From assembly GCA_934644775.1 (NCBI GenBank), contig CAKUDB010000005.1, positions 1-64,000 on the forward strand: a stretch of 64,000 bases of DNA, given 5' to 3'. Positions 44,253 to 53,360 of the stretch are shown in pieces. The position numbers and the translations under genes are program-made. The notes beneath the pieces were generated by a model. That model ran no database searches and was not told the origin of the DNA. It saw only the letters and a program-made list of their open reading frames with translations. Position 1 is the stretch's first letter, and each line of letters opens with the position of its first letter. This DNA comes from an uncultured bacterium (GTDB lineage: Bacteria > Vulcanimicrobiota > Xenobia > Xenobiales > Xenobiaceae).

Positions 44253-45416
44253 TTAGAAGAAAGGAGTCCCCAACTTCATAGGCTCGACACCGAATACTTT
44301 AGCTAAAGTGGCGGAAATATCAGCAAAAGTATCGCGAGTGCCTAAGTCTACTCCTCCGGTAATCTGTTTGGAGAAGACTAAAATGGGAGCATACTCGCGG
44401 GAGTGATCGGTGCTGGGGCTAGTAGGATCGTTGCCATGATCAGCGGTAAGCATGATCAAATCGTTATCGCTCATTTTATCCATGATAGTCTTTAAATAGC
44501 CATCGAAAGTTTCCAAAGCTCTGGCAAAACCGGGAGCATCCTGTCTGTGGCCGTAAAGCATATCAAAATCTTCAAAGTTGGTAAAGATAAAGCGACAATC
44601 GGTATCCATAGCCTCCAAAGTAGCTTTAAAGTGCTCTTCGTTGCTCTGAGTGCGCTTCTTCCAAGCAAAACCGCGACCATCGAAAACTTCAGGCACAACG
44701 CCAATACCGGCAACTTTTATACCAGCATCAGCTAAACGGTCGATAATATTTTCCGGAGGCTTGATGGGGAAATCTTTGCGTCGCTCGGTACGATGGAAAG
44801 CGCCGGGCTTTCCTTCGAAAGGACGAGCGATAACGCGCTGCACACCGTGATCGCCAACCAAAATTTCACGAGCGATACGACACATTTCATAAAGACGCTC
44901 GACGGGAATAATATCTTCGTGACAAGCGATCTGGAAGACACTGTCGGCACTAGTATAGAGAATAGGCTTGCCAGTAGCCATATGTTCGGGGCCTAAATCG
45001 TCGATAATCTTAGTGCCGGAAGCCGGATAGTTGCCCAAAACTTGAGTACCGATACGTTTTTCAAATTCGTCGATAATCTCTTTGGGGAAGCCGTTAGGAT
45101 AGGTAGGGAACGCTTTTTCTACAGTAACTCCCATCATTTCCCAGTGGCCGGTGACGGTATCTTTACCGCCTAAAGAGCGCTCGCGCTGCTTACCGTAGCA
45201 ACCGATAGGATGAGCCAAAGGAGCTCCACCTACCAAAGTCAGAGCGTTGCCTAACCCCAAGGAACGCAAAGTGGGAATAGAAATGCCGCCGACAGCTTTG
45301 GCCACATTTACCAATGTGTTGCCGCACAGCTCGCCCTTATCACCAAAAAGCTCGGCGTCGGGGGCAGTACCAGCGCCGCAGCCATCCATAACTATAAGAA
45401 TAGCTCTTTCGATCAT
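44253..45416 (-). CDS. deoB: Phosphopentomutase
   Basis: Interconverts ribose or deoxyribose 1- and 5-phosphates in nucleoside salvage. Alkaline-phosphatase superfamily motifs are intact: IVMDGCGAG with the metal Asp, GKDTVTGHWE with the phosphorylated Thr, and TADHGNDPTSPSTDHSREY with Asp and His ligands. The length of 387 is normal. No deoC, deoA or deoD is adjacent. The start lacks a strong ribosome site. It lies downstream of the alpha-2-macroglobulin gene but behind a terminator. Confidence 0.96.
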   Translation of the reverse strand: MIERAILIVMDGCGAGTAPDAELFGDKGELCGNTLVNVAKAVGGISIPTLRSLGLGNALTLVGGAPLAHPIGCYGKQRERSLGGKDTVTGHWEMMGVTVEKAFPTYPNGFPKEIIDEFEKRIGTQVLGNYPASGTKIIDDLGPEHMATGKPILYTSADSVFQIACHEDIIPVERLYEMCRIAREILVGDHGVQRVIARPFEGKPGAFHRTERRKDFPIKPPENIIDRLADAGIKVAGIGVVPEVFDGRGFAWKKRTQSNEEHFKATLEAMDTDCRFIFTNFEDFDMLYGHRQDAPGFARALETFDGYLKTIMDKMSDNDLIMLTADHGNDPTSPSTDHSREYAPILVFSKQITGGVDLGTRDTFADISATLAKVFGVEPMKLGTPFF

Positions 45417-45493
45417 GATAATGGGGAAATTCCCAGAAATGGTGGCAATTCCTGCCTAAACTAAGCTGGCTATTGAGCACAAGATTATAGAAT

Positions 45494-45535
45494 AACGCCA
45501 AGCTCGCGCTGGAATGGGCAGCACGGCTTGGCGTT
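45494..45535 (-). terminator. Terminator of the alpha-2-macroglobulin operon
   Basis: AACGCCAAGC (45494-45503) and GCTTGGCGTT (45526-45535) are perfect 10-bp complements, with GCTG/CAGC inside. The minus tail TTATTCTATAAT is moderately T-rich. Confidence 0.75.
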
Positions 45536-45563
45536 TGGGTCTTAGTTAGCGTAGAGTTACAAG

Positions 45564-48500
45564 CTATTTAATGATAACCTTAACTCCTCCGCTGCGGCCG
45601 AAGACTTCGGGAGCGTACATCTCTTCAGCTTTGGCCGGCGGCACTACGAAAGTGCCTGGAGCTGTAGCGCGGCAAACGAAGGAATATTCATGTTCGCCGC
45701 CGGGAAGAATGAGGCTGAAAGCTTCAGCTTTGTCGTCGCGCAAGTTCTGATGATCGAAGGGAGAGCGCCAGAAGTAAGACCAGTAATATTTAGGCTTTAC
45801 TTGATCGGAATCTTTAGGCATATCTTCAGTCATCTTGAGAGCGCTATTTAAGATTTCGCAACCAGCAGGTAATGGCACGCTTAAAGCAACATGAGCTCGG
45901 CGGGCTGGAGCTACCAACTTAGTAGTACAGCGAATGCGACTGCCCAGCTTAAATTGCCAGGTGTTGGCATCTATGCGCTGCACATCGCCAGGATCGTCGG
46001 CGCCTTCATAAGTGCGCACTACAGCAAAGCCAGCTTCTAAAGGCTTGGGAGTAAGATCTTTAAGAGCATACTTCAAACCTAAGCGATAGTAGAGACGGCC
46101 TTGACCTTTTTTATCTAAAGTGATGTTGCCTTTTTCAGGAACAACATTCATAGGTACGCTACTTACCTGATATTCATTACTGCGACCTTGGTATTTATGC
46201 TGACCTACATAATCGGAGCCCAGCCACATATTGACAGCAAAATTGGGAGTTACCGCTTCATAAGTGCGGAAATACTTATCTAAAGCCATAACAGCCATAG
46301 CGTTGTCTTGGGTAGTGCTCCAGTGGCCACGCCGACGACCATCGAGTAAAGAGCGCACCAACTTGGGAATTACGCTATTCTTAGGCTCGTCGTACATCAA
46401 AGCGGAAAGCAAGACGGCTTCAGTTCTAAAGTTGGAGCTTAAGATCAGGTAGCCATCATTAGTTTCCTCAAAAGTGCCAATGTTGGCTTTACCAGCAGTT
46501 TCTACTACTTTATTGCTGATTTGACGTCTAATTTCAGCGACCAAAGCTTGATCGTTAAATTTATCTTTGATAACCGGTAAATACCAACCTAAAGTATCAA
46601 GATAAACTTTAGACAGATCTTCCTTTTTAAGCTCGGTATAGTTTTTGGTGACGTCGCGACCAGCTTGCCACAAGACGTTATCGGCATAAGCAGCCACATT
46701 CAAGCGAGCTTGGCGCGAATAGTCGCGGCTATTAGTCTTGTCATAGGCTTTAGCGGTATATTTCAAAGCGCGATCATACATCTTGTCGTCGACTTTAAAA
46801 CCATGTGCCTTAGCGCTAACTAAAGCCTGAGCGCAGTGTACAGAAATAAAAGGCAAAACATGCTTATTAGCAGTCCATAAACCGAAACCGCCATCTGAAC
46901 TTTGGCGTTTTTGCAACTCTTTAAGTGAAGAGGCCATATAGTCATCGATTTCAGCTTGACTAGGCAAACCTTCAGCTTTAAAGCTGCGCAAGACGTCATT
47001 CAAATTGGCCAAGACGATAATACGCGAAGCTAATTGCTCGGAGCAATTGAAAGGATATTCGCAAAGGTAAATAACCGCATCTGTCAATTCTTGCAAAGCG
47101 GTGGAGGAAGTGGAAATTTCCAGACCACCAAACTGGGCAAAAGAATCTTTAGGACGTTGCATAGGTTGCACTAAAGTTTGCTCGCCATCTACAGTACCGT
47201 AAGTAGCAAAGCCTTCGGTAGTGCAAGGGGTATAAACGGGCAATTTGCATTGGGCACTATCGGCATAACGCCCAGCAGCAGCCGCTACTTGAATAACAGC
47301 CTCGCCCGCTTGCTCAGTTTCCATAGGAATAAGCACTTCGCGGCGGCTTTGGGCCGGAACTTGACAAATATAAGCGCCAGGCTCAAGCACTTTTACATTG
47401 GCAGCTCGGGCAGCCACTTGCACGCGCATATCCTGAGCGGTTTGGTTATGCAAAACTATCGGCAAACTGAATTTGTCACCAAAGTTTAAGAAACGCGGAG
47501 CGCTAGGACGCACCATTAAAGGCAAGCGAGCCGTTAAGCTGCTTTCACCTAAGCCGAAGCGCGAATCTTTATCAGCTGCTACAGCTACTACGCGGTAGCG
47601 AGTTAAGTTGTCGGGCAAAGTTACCTTTTGAGTAATTTTACCGTTAGCGTCAGTTTTCAAAGCCGCCGCAAAAATGGCCAGCGGATTGAAATTAGAGCGC
47701 AAGGCAATAGCAGAATTATCTGCACCAGAATCGCTCTCGGCCGGAGCCGCCTCAGCCGCAGCCTCTTCCATAACGTAGCTCTCTGCTCTGTCGCCTCTGT
47801 CACTCAAACTAACGCCAGCTGCCTTAGCCATAATAGGAGACTGAGCGACAGAATTCATCATAAAAATGCCATCAGCCCGAGTGTTCTTATATCTAGCTGA
47901 GCCTAAAGCCCGGCTCTGTTCTTGATCGATATTTTGACTATTGAGCAAAACTAAAGAGCGCAAATATTTGAAAGTAGTGTAAGGACCACATTTAGCGTAG
48001 AAATCTTGAATGGGATCTTTAATAGAATATCCGCTTAAAGCCCAAACAGAATCATCGACTACCACCAGAGCAATCTCAGCTCCGGCTACAGGTTTATTGT
48101 CGCTATCGACTACCGTAACGGTAATTTCTGTCTGGCCGCCAGGCTCTAAACCTATTTCTCTAGGCTCAGCCTTAACTTGCAATTTTTTCTCTCTGGTGCT
48201 AACCAATAAATCTAAAGAGCCAGTAGCATAAGCTGGACGAGAACTATCTTTAAGTTTATTACCAGCTAAATCCGACCTCGTGTCGGTACCGCTAACTGAT
48301 ACTTTTATTTGGAAACCGGGCAACCAATCTTTATCGATAGGGATCGATAAGACGGCGTTGGGGCCATCAATTTTGAAAGCTTCACTCTTGGCTATACCGT
48401 TGCGAGAGATAGTATAGATACCGTGTTTGGCAGCAAAAGGAGCTTGCACAGCAATTTCGGCTGTCTGACCGGGCCAATATTCTTGGCGATCAGGAATAAG

Positions 48501-51500
48501 CGTCAAGTCCTGAGCTTCAACTTTATCTTTAGCTATACCGGCAGCTTGAAAAGATCCGACCCAAAAACGCACGGTACTTTCGTTTAGACGGCCTTGCTCA
48601 TCATGTACTTGGGCACGAACGCGCCAGCAACCGGCTTTACTAAAGGGCATAACCTTTTGAACTGCCTTATCAGCAGAGATAAGGCTATCAGTAACTACGT
48701 CCAGCTCTTTTTCCTGTACTTTGCCTTCCGAATCGTAGGTAGATTCTATACGAGCAATTTGTAAGTTGATCTTTTGCTTAGGTACGGCTTGACCATCTAA
48801 AGTAGTAACAATAAAGTCTAAGTTGGGTTTGACTAATTGCTGATAGCTAACTTTATCAGCTTTAATACCCACATAAAGACTGGCAGGGTGAACCAAGAAG
48901 GAAGTGCTGCCCGACCAGGTCTGACGATTGACGTCACTTACGGCGGCCGAAAGGCGCAAAGTAACCGGAGTGGGTGGAAGGTTACGCCCTAAATCGATAG
49001 CGACAGCGCTCTTCCCTAAGCTGTCGGTAGTAAGTGCCAAAGAATGCTCGACGTTATCTTCGTCGTTTTCCTCCCAGAAACGGCCCCACCAAGGACGCCA
49101 CTGGCCGAAAGTAAAACCTTCCCAACCGGGAGGATTATAAGAAGTCTTTTTGGAGGAAGCTCGCCAAGTAACTGGAGCTGAAGCCAAGACCCCTCCGGCA
49201 AAATAGTCGGCCTTAGCTTCTACCGAAGCGCGACCATCCATAAAATGATCGGCAGCGTCGGCTTTAAGACTAACTTCAAATTCAGGACGACGAAACTCTT
49301 GGACGGAAATTTCGTGTCTATTGCCCGATAAGTTCCAAACTTTTTTGTCTACTTCGGGAAGTGACAAAGAGAGAGAGACTTCGCCCAAATTGATATTCTC
49401 AGGCAAGACAACTTGGAAATCGAAGCCGCCGCAACTAGAAAGGCTCGTCGATCCCTTAGCTATTGACGCTCCACGCGGATCGTTCAATTGCCAATCGACT
49501 CGTTTTAAGTTGCTAGCCAATTGCACGTTAGCTTGAGGAGCATATTCAACAGAGCGCAGCCAACCTTTTACACTAACCGTCTCGCCGGGACGATAGAGAC
49601 CGCGATCGTCAAAAATACTAAAAATTATATTTTTGTTACGGCGCAAGAGATGGCTGCCCGCCGCTACTTGAGCGAGCAACTTTTCCTGACCGCGACTAAC
49701 CAAAATATAGGCGTTTCGATCAGCAGCAGAAAGGGCAGGCAATACGGCTCGTCCTACAAGATCAGTTTGAGCCTTGTGGCTTTGAGCTTCTACAACAGCT
49801 TCAGAGACAGCCTGACCAGTTTTTAAGTCGGTAACGTAAACATAAGTATTTTTGTTATCACCAACGCTATCGACAGCCAAAGAAGAAGCTTGTAACCAAA
49901 TAGCTTTGGAAAAATAGGTGTAATCTTGGTGGTGGCCAGATTCGATAGCCAAAAGGGCCAAACCAGGCCCTTGGGCAAAAGCTTGAGATATATCTATAGG
50001 AGTTTGTACGTATTCGTTGGCCGAAGCTTTTACCTTAATAGTCTTTTCCCAAACTAATTGGCCAGCCCCTTTGTATTTACTTAAATCGCTAAAATAGAGG
50101 GGCGTCCTTTCCGAAAATTGGGCAAAATCTACGCGGAAGAGTTTAACTTTAAATTCCTTCAAAGCTCCGCTATAAACTGAGTATATTTGGGGACTGGCCG
50201 GATCTAAAATATTAAACCTTTCCCCTGGGACATTGATAAATGGCTCCAAGGGGCCAATTTTAAAAGTAATATTTTTGGCCCTACTACCCAACTTTTGGGA
50301 ATAAATGTCGCTAATTTCAGGATTAAGTTTAACAATATAAGTAGTTTCGGCTTTAACTTCACCGCTGATAACTAAGGAATTACCAACGACGTAAGCGCTC
50401 AGCCCTTCAAGTTTAGGACTTACGCTGCTAACTAAGTTGATAGCTTTAAAACGCTTAGCCTCAAGAGGGTTATTAAAATTGATACGCCACTTATCGTATA
50501 TGGAAAGCTTGCCCCCACGCCAACTGCTGTCGGCGTTGGTACCGACAATTTGCAAAGGCTCGAAAGTTTTAAAAGAGACACTTTGCTCAGCTTCGGTAGT
50601 TAAAGGCCCTTCTTGGGCAGAACTGCCTTGGCGCAAAAGGAGATTATATTCAGTATTAGCTTGCAAAGGTGACTGGGGACGGAAAGCCAGCCAACGCCCT
50701 TGAGGAGCTTCTTTTAAGACCTTGGCCGCTACTGAATCTTTGGGCAATTGTTCTAAAGATAAAAACTCTAAGCCTACCCCTTTAGAGAGGAGACCTTTAG
50801 TCTTAAGCTCTATCTGGCTACGTATTTGGGCTGAATCGATCGTTTGGTTGAAGATAATATAGCCAACAGGCATAGGGCCGACACTGCTACCGTTGGGATA
50901 AACTTCCGCCAATTTGAGCCTTTCCGTTTGGAAAGAGAAGCGATATTCTTTAGCCAAGGAGCGTCCAGCCACATCTTTTAAGTTAGCTGGAACGACGACT
51001 TCAAAGCTGGACGACATGGGCATATGGCCTAAAGAAGGCTCAAAAACTACCGTTTTGGTGCCTAACCAACGCCAATAGCCTTTTACTTTCGGCTTAATTT
51101 GAGCAGGAATAAGGGCGTTGGCCACATCGACTCCGCTGAGCTCTACCATAGGCTGACTGAAAGTTAAAGTTATACCCGGAGCAGCCTGAACAGCACCTTG
51201 GGGAGAGAAACGCTCTAAAACCGTAGGCTCAGCTTTAGGATCGATAGTTTGCTCGTAAGAGAGTTGTATCTCTTCTGTCGGAGGGAAGGCCACCGCTACC
51301 GTTTTACCGCCGCGAGGGGCCGGCAGAGAATCGGCTCGGCGCTTAAACTCTTGCTGCAAAGTAGAGCTCTTGGGCAAGTTAGGCAAACGTTGCAGCAATT
51401 TTTCTCGGCTGTCGCCCCCTAAAGGAGGACAACTAGCGGCAGTTGACTCTGTAGAAGCAGCCCCTAGGCCTACCTCCCCAGGAATGAGAGTAAAATCAAA

Positions 51501-51629
51501 CTTGTTCACGTTTTGCTGCCCTCCGCTATCGGTATGCTCTCTGGAAATAGCTTGCTGAAAATTCGTACAAGCCCAGAGTGTCAGAGGAAGGATCAGCGCT
51601 ATAAAGAGGACTACTTTCCTAAACACCAT
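45564..51629 (-). CDS. Alpha-2-macroglobulin family lipoprotein
   Basis: A 2021-residue protease trap. The N-terminus is a lipoprotein signal with lipobox LWAC, Cys21, so it is anchored to a membrane, probably on the periplasmic side. MG domains follow, then a bait-like Ala/Glu-rich segment (AAAEAAPAESDSG) before SNFNPLAIFAAALKTD. The thioester motif is intact: Cys1529-S-E-Gln1532 in EYPFNCSEQLAS. E. coli YfhM has this too, whereas YfaS lacks it. Unlike yfhM it has no pbpC neighbour. GGAGGT precedes the ATG. It follows two CNNM-type genes by 33 bp and is probably in their operon. Confidence 0.93.
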   Translation of the reverse strand: MVFRKVVLFIALILPLTLWACTNFQQAISREHTDSGGQQNVNKFDFTLIPGEVGLGAASTESTAASCPPLGGDSREKLLQRLPNLPKSSTLQQEFKRRADSLPAPRGGKTVAVAFPPTEEIQLSYEQTIDPKAEPTVLERFSPQGAVQAAPGITLTFSQPMVELSGVDVANALIPAQIKPKVKGYWRWLGTKTVVFEPSLGHMPMSSSFEVVVPANLKDVAGRSLAKEYRFSFQTERLKLAEVYPNGSSVGPMPVGYIIFNQTIDSAQIRSQIELKTKGLLSKGVGLEFLSLEQLPKDSVAAKVLKEAPQGRWLAFRPQSPLQANTEYNLLLRQGSSAQEGPLTTEAEQSVSFKTFEPLQIVGTNADSSWRGGKLSIYDKWRINFNNPLEAKRFKAINLVSSVSPKLEGLSAYVVGNSLVISGEVKAETTYIVKLNPEISDIYSQKLGSRAKNITFKIGPLEPFINVPGERFNILDPASPQIYSVYSGALKEFKVKLFRVDFAQFSERTPLYFSDLSKYKGAGQLVWEKTIKVKASANEYVQTPIDISQAFAQGPGLALLAIESGHHQDYTYFSKAIWLQASSLAVDSVGDNKNTYVYVTDLKTGQAVSEAVVEAQSHKAQTDLVGRAVLPALSAADRNAYILVSRGQEKLLAQVAAGSHLLRRNKNIIFSIFDDRGLYRPGETVSVKGWLRSVEYAPQANVQLASNLKRVDWQLNDPRGASIAKGSTSLSSCGGFDFQVVLPENINLGEVSLSLSLPEVDKKVWNLSGNRHEISVQEFRRPEFEVSLKADAADHFMDGRASVEAKADYFAGGVLASAPVTWRASSKKTSYNPPGWEGFTFGQWRPWWGRFWEENDEDNVEHSLALTTDSLGKSAVAIDLGRNLPPTPVTLRLSAAVSDVNRQTWSGSTSFLVHPASLYVGIKADKVSYQQLVKPNLDFIVTTLDGQAVPKQKINLQIARIESTYDSEGKVQEKELDVVTDSLISADKAVQKVMPFSKAGCWRVRAQVHDEQGRLNESTVRFWVGSFQAAGIAKDKVEAQDLTLIPDRQEYWPGQTAEIAVQAPFAAKHGIYTISRNGIAKSEAFKIDGPNAVLSIPIDKDWLPGFQIKVSVSGTDTRSDLAGNKLKDSSRPAYATGSLDLLVSTREKKLQVKAEPREIGLEPGGQTEITVTVVDSDNKPVAGAEIALVVVDDSVWALSGYSIKDPIQDFYAKCGPYTTFKYLRSLVLLNSQNIDQEQSRALGSARYKNTRADGIFMMNSVAQSPIMAKAAGVSLSDRGDRAESYVMEEAAAEAAPAESDSGADNSAIALRSNFNPLAIFAAALKTDANGKITQKVTLPDNLTRYRVVAVAADKDSRFGLGESSLTARLPLMVRPSAPRFLNFGDKFSLPIVLHNQTAQDMRVQVAARAANVKVLEPGAYICQVPAQSRREVLIPMETEQAGEAVIQVAAAAGRYADSAQCKLPVYTPCTTEGFATYGTVDGEQTLVQPMQRPKDSFAQFGGLEISTSSTALQELTDAVIYLCEYPFNCSEQLASRIIVLANLNDVLRSFKAEGLPSQAEIDDYMASSLKELQKRQSSDGGFGLWTANKHVLPFISVHCAQALVSAKAHGFKVDDKMYDRALKYTAKAYDKTNSRDYSRQARLNVAAYADNVLWQAGRDVTKNYTELKKEDLSKVYLDTLGWYLPVIKDKFNDQALVAEIRRQISNKVVETAGKANIGTFEETNDGYLILSSNFRTEAVLLSALMYDEPKNSVIPKLVRSLLDGRRRGHWSTTQDNAMAVMALDKYFRTYEAVTPNFAVNMWLGSDYVGQHKYQGRSNEYQVSSVPMNVVPEKGNITLDKKGQGRLYYRLGLKYALKDLTPKPLEAGFAVVRTYEGADDPGDVQRIDANTWQFKLGSRIRCTTKLVAPARRAHVALSVPLPAGCEILNSALKMTEDMPKDSDQVKPKYYWSYFWRSPFDHQNLRDDKAEAFSLILPGGEHEYSFVCRATAPGTFVVPPAKAEEMYAPEVFGRSGGVKVIIK

Positions 51630-51662
51630 GCGAATATACCTCCAATAGTGCTTATAGTCTAA

Positions 51663-53357
51663 CTAGCTTAATACAGCCCCCTTTTCTCTGGCCCTATCTA
51701 AGACTAATTTGCGCAATTTTTCATCAATATCGTCGATCGAATCGGGATTGAGAGCCGGCACCTCCAACCAAGAGGGAGCATGTTCTTTAACTTCTAAAAC
51801 TCGAAATTCCAAAACGCCCTTGTAAATGGCTCTATCATTTTCAGCAGGCAACTTACCTAACATAGACATAACCAAGCCGCCGACAGTTTCGGCCTTTTCG
51901 CTTTTAAAGTTGTCTTCAAGCTTGTCTATAACTAACTTCATATGGTCTTTGGCAGCTTGTTTGGCCACCTCGTCAATAAAGTCGTCCAGTTCCAGCTCCT
52001 CTATTTCGTCTTGGACTAATTCGTCCAAACGCTGATTGAGGCGCTGTTCTCCTATTTGCAAAAGCAAAGTGCGACCCAATTCATGGCGCAAAATCTTCTC
52101 ACGCTGCGGACGAAGCTTTTGACTTAGCACTTCGTTGATGTGGAAGCTGAGCTCTTCCTCCAGAGCTTCGGTCATATCCTCAATCAAATCTTCCAAGGAG
52201 ACGACCCCTTCTACTTCCCAACTCTTGCAACCTAAATCGAAACTAACCGCTTGGCGCTCTTCACCTTCAAATTCATCATAGACGTAGCCTACCACTTCTT
52301 CAAATAAGTCTTCCATAGTGACAATACCGGCTATACCGCCTTTTTCGTCGACTACGGCGGCCATGTGAACCGACTGAGCGCACATCTCTTTAAAAGCTAC
52401 ATCTAAGGTGACTAATTCGTGGATAATAGGATAAGGCTGACTATGCAAACGCACCGGATCTTGGCCTTTGCCTTCGCGCATAGCTCGATAGAGATCGCGC
52501 ACCAAAACCATACTGTTAGTGTCGTCTAAATCTTCTTCGTAGATAGGATAGCGACTGCAGCGATATTGGCGCACTTGACGCAAGGCCTCTTGGACTGGGA
52601 TACTCCCTTCAAAGGCCAAAACCTGAGTGCGAGGCACCATGACGCTGCGCACAATTTCATCGCCAAAGTGGAGCCATTCTCGAGCCCAGTCGCCCGCTTC
52701 GTCGTCGATCAAACGCTCGTTTTGGAAAGTTTCTAAAGCGCGATCTAGAGTTTCTTTGGAAACATGTTGGCTTAAGTCTTTTTGGACAGGTATATCCATA
52801 CGCTGAAGGGCCCAGTTAGTAATGTGAGTGAGCATCAAAGCCAACCAATGGAGCAATTTGTTACTTATCGACATAAAGCCGTAAGTCAGTTGGGCGGCTT
52901 GTACTGGCTTATGCAAAGCGGCCGTCTTGGGAATCATCTCACCGGCGACTACATGGATATAAGTTAAAAGCAACAGGGATAAAACGGAAGCCGCTCCGTG
53001 AACTGTAGTCTGCATAGAAGTTCCGGCCAAACCGATATTAAAATGCTCGGCAAGTTTAATAAAAAGGCCGGCCAAAGCATGTTCGCTATAAACACCTAAT
53101 CCCAAACTTGAGCAAGTGACGCCTACTTGAACAACAGTTACATAATTATCAAATTTTACCGAATCGTTTTTGACTTCCAAAATATGGGCGGCCCAATTGG
53201 CCTTTTTACCTTTGGCTTTAGCTTCGTCGATAATATTATGTAATTCGAGCGGCTTTATATTTAATAAAGCGAACTCGGCAGCTACGTAAGCGGCATTAAT
53301 GATAATTAAAATAGCAATAACGCCTAGCTGAATGAGAATATCGTAAATTTCAGCCAT
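51663..53357 (-). CDS. CNNM/CorC-type hemolysin-family membrane protein, with insertion
   Basis: A DUF21 transmembrane domain (about 200 residues, AEIYDILIQLGVIAILIII and QVGVTCSSLGLGVYSEHAL) precedes a pair of CBS domains (SVMVPRTQVLAFEGSIPVQ, AAVVDEKGGIAGIVTMEDL). The CorC_HlyC-type end is split. GVVSLEDLIEDM is followed by about 100 highly charged helical residues before the AETVGGLVMSMLGKLP part resumes. Such proteins are linked to magnesium/cobalt efflux or membrane-damage tolerance. 564 residues against about 430 usually. Ends 33 bp before the macroglobulin gene and starts 3 bp after the second copy. Confidence 0.85.
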   Translation of the reverse strand: MAEIYDILIQLGVIAILIIINAAYVAAEFALLNIKPLELHNIIDEAKAKGKKANWAAHILEVKNDSVKFDNYVTVVQVGVTCSSLGLGVYSEHALAGLFIKLAEHFNIGLAGTSMQTTVHGAASVLSLLLLTYIHVVAGEMIPKTAALHKPVQAAQLTYGFMSISNKLLHWLALMLTHITNWALQRMDIPVQKDLSQHVSKETLDRALETFQNERLIDDEAGDWAREWLHFGDEIVRSVMVPRTQVLAFEGSIPVQEALRQVRQYRCSRYPIYEEDLDDTNSMVLVRDLYRAMREGKGQDPVRLHSQPYPIIHELVTLDVAFKEMCAQSVHMAAVVDEKGGIAGIVTMEDLFEEVVGYVYDEFEGEERQAVSFDLGCKSWEVEGVVSLEDLIEDMTEALEEELSFHINEVLSQKLRPQREKILRHELGRTLLLQIGEQRLNQRLDELVQDEIEELELDDFIDEVAKQAAKDHMKLVIDKLEDNFKSEKAETVGGLVMSMLGKLPAENDRAIYKGVLEFRVLEVKEHAPSWLEVPALNPDSIDDIDEKLRKLVLDRAREKGAVLS

Positions 53358-53360
53358 GAC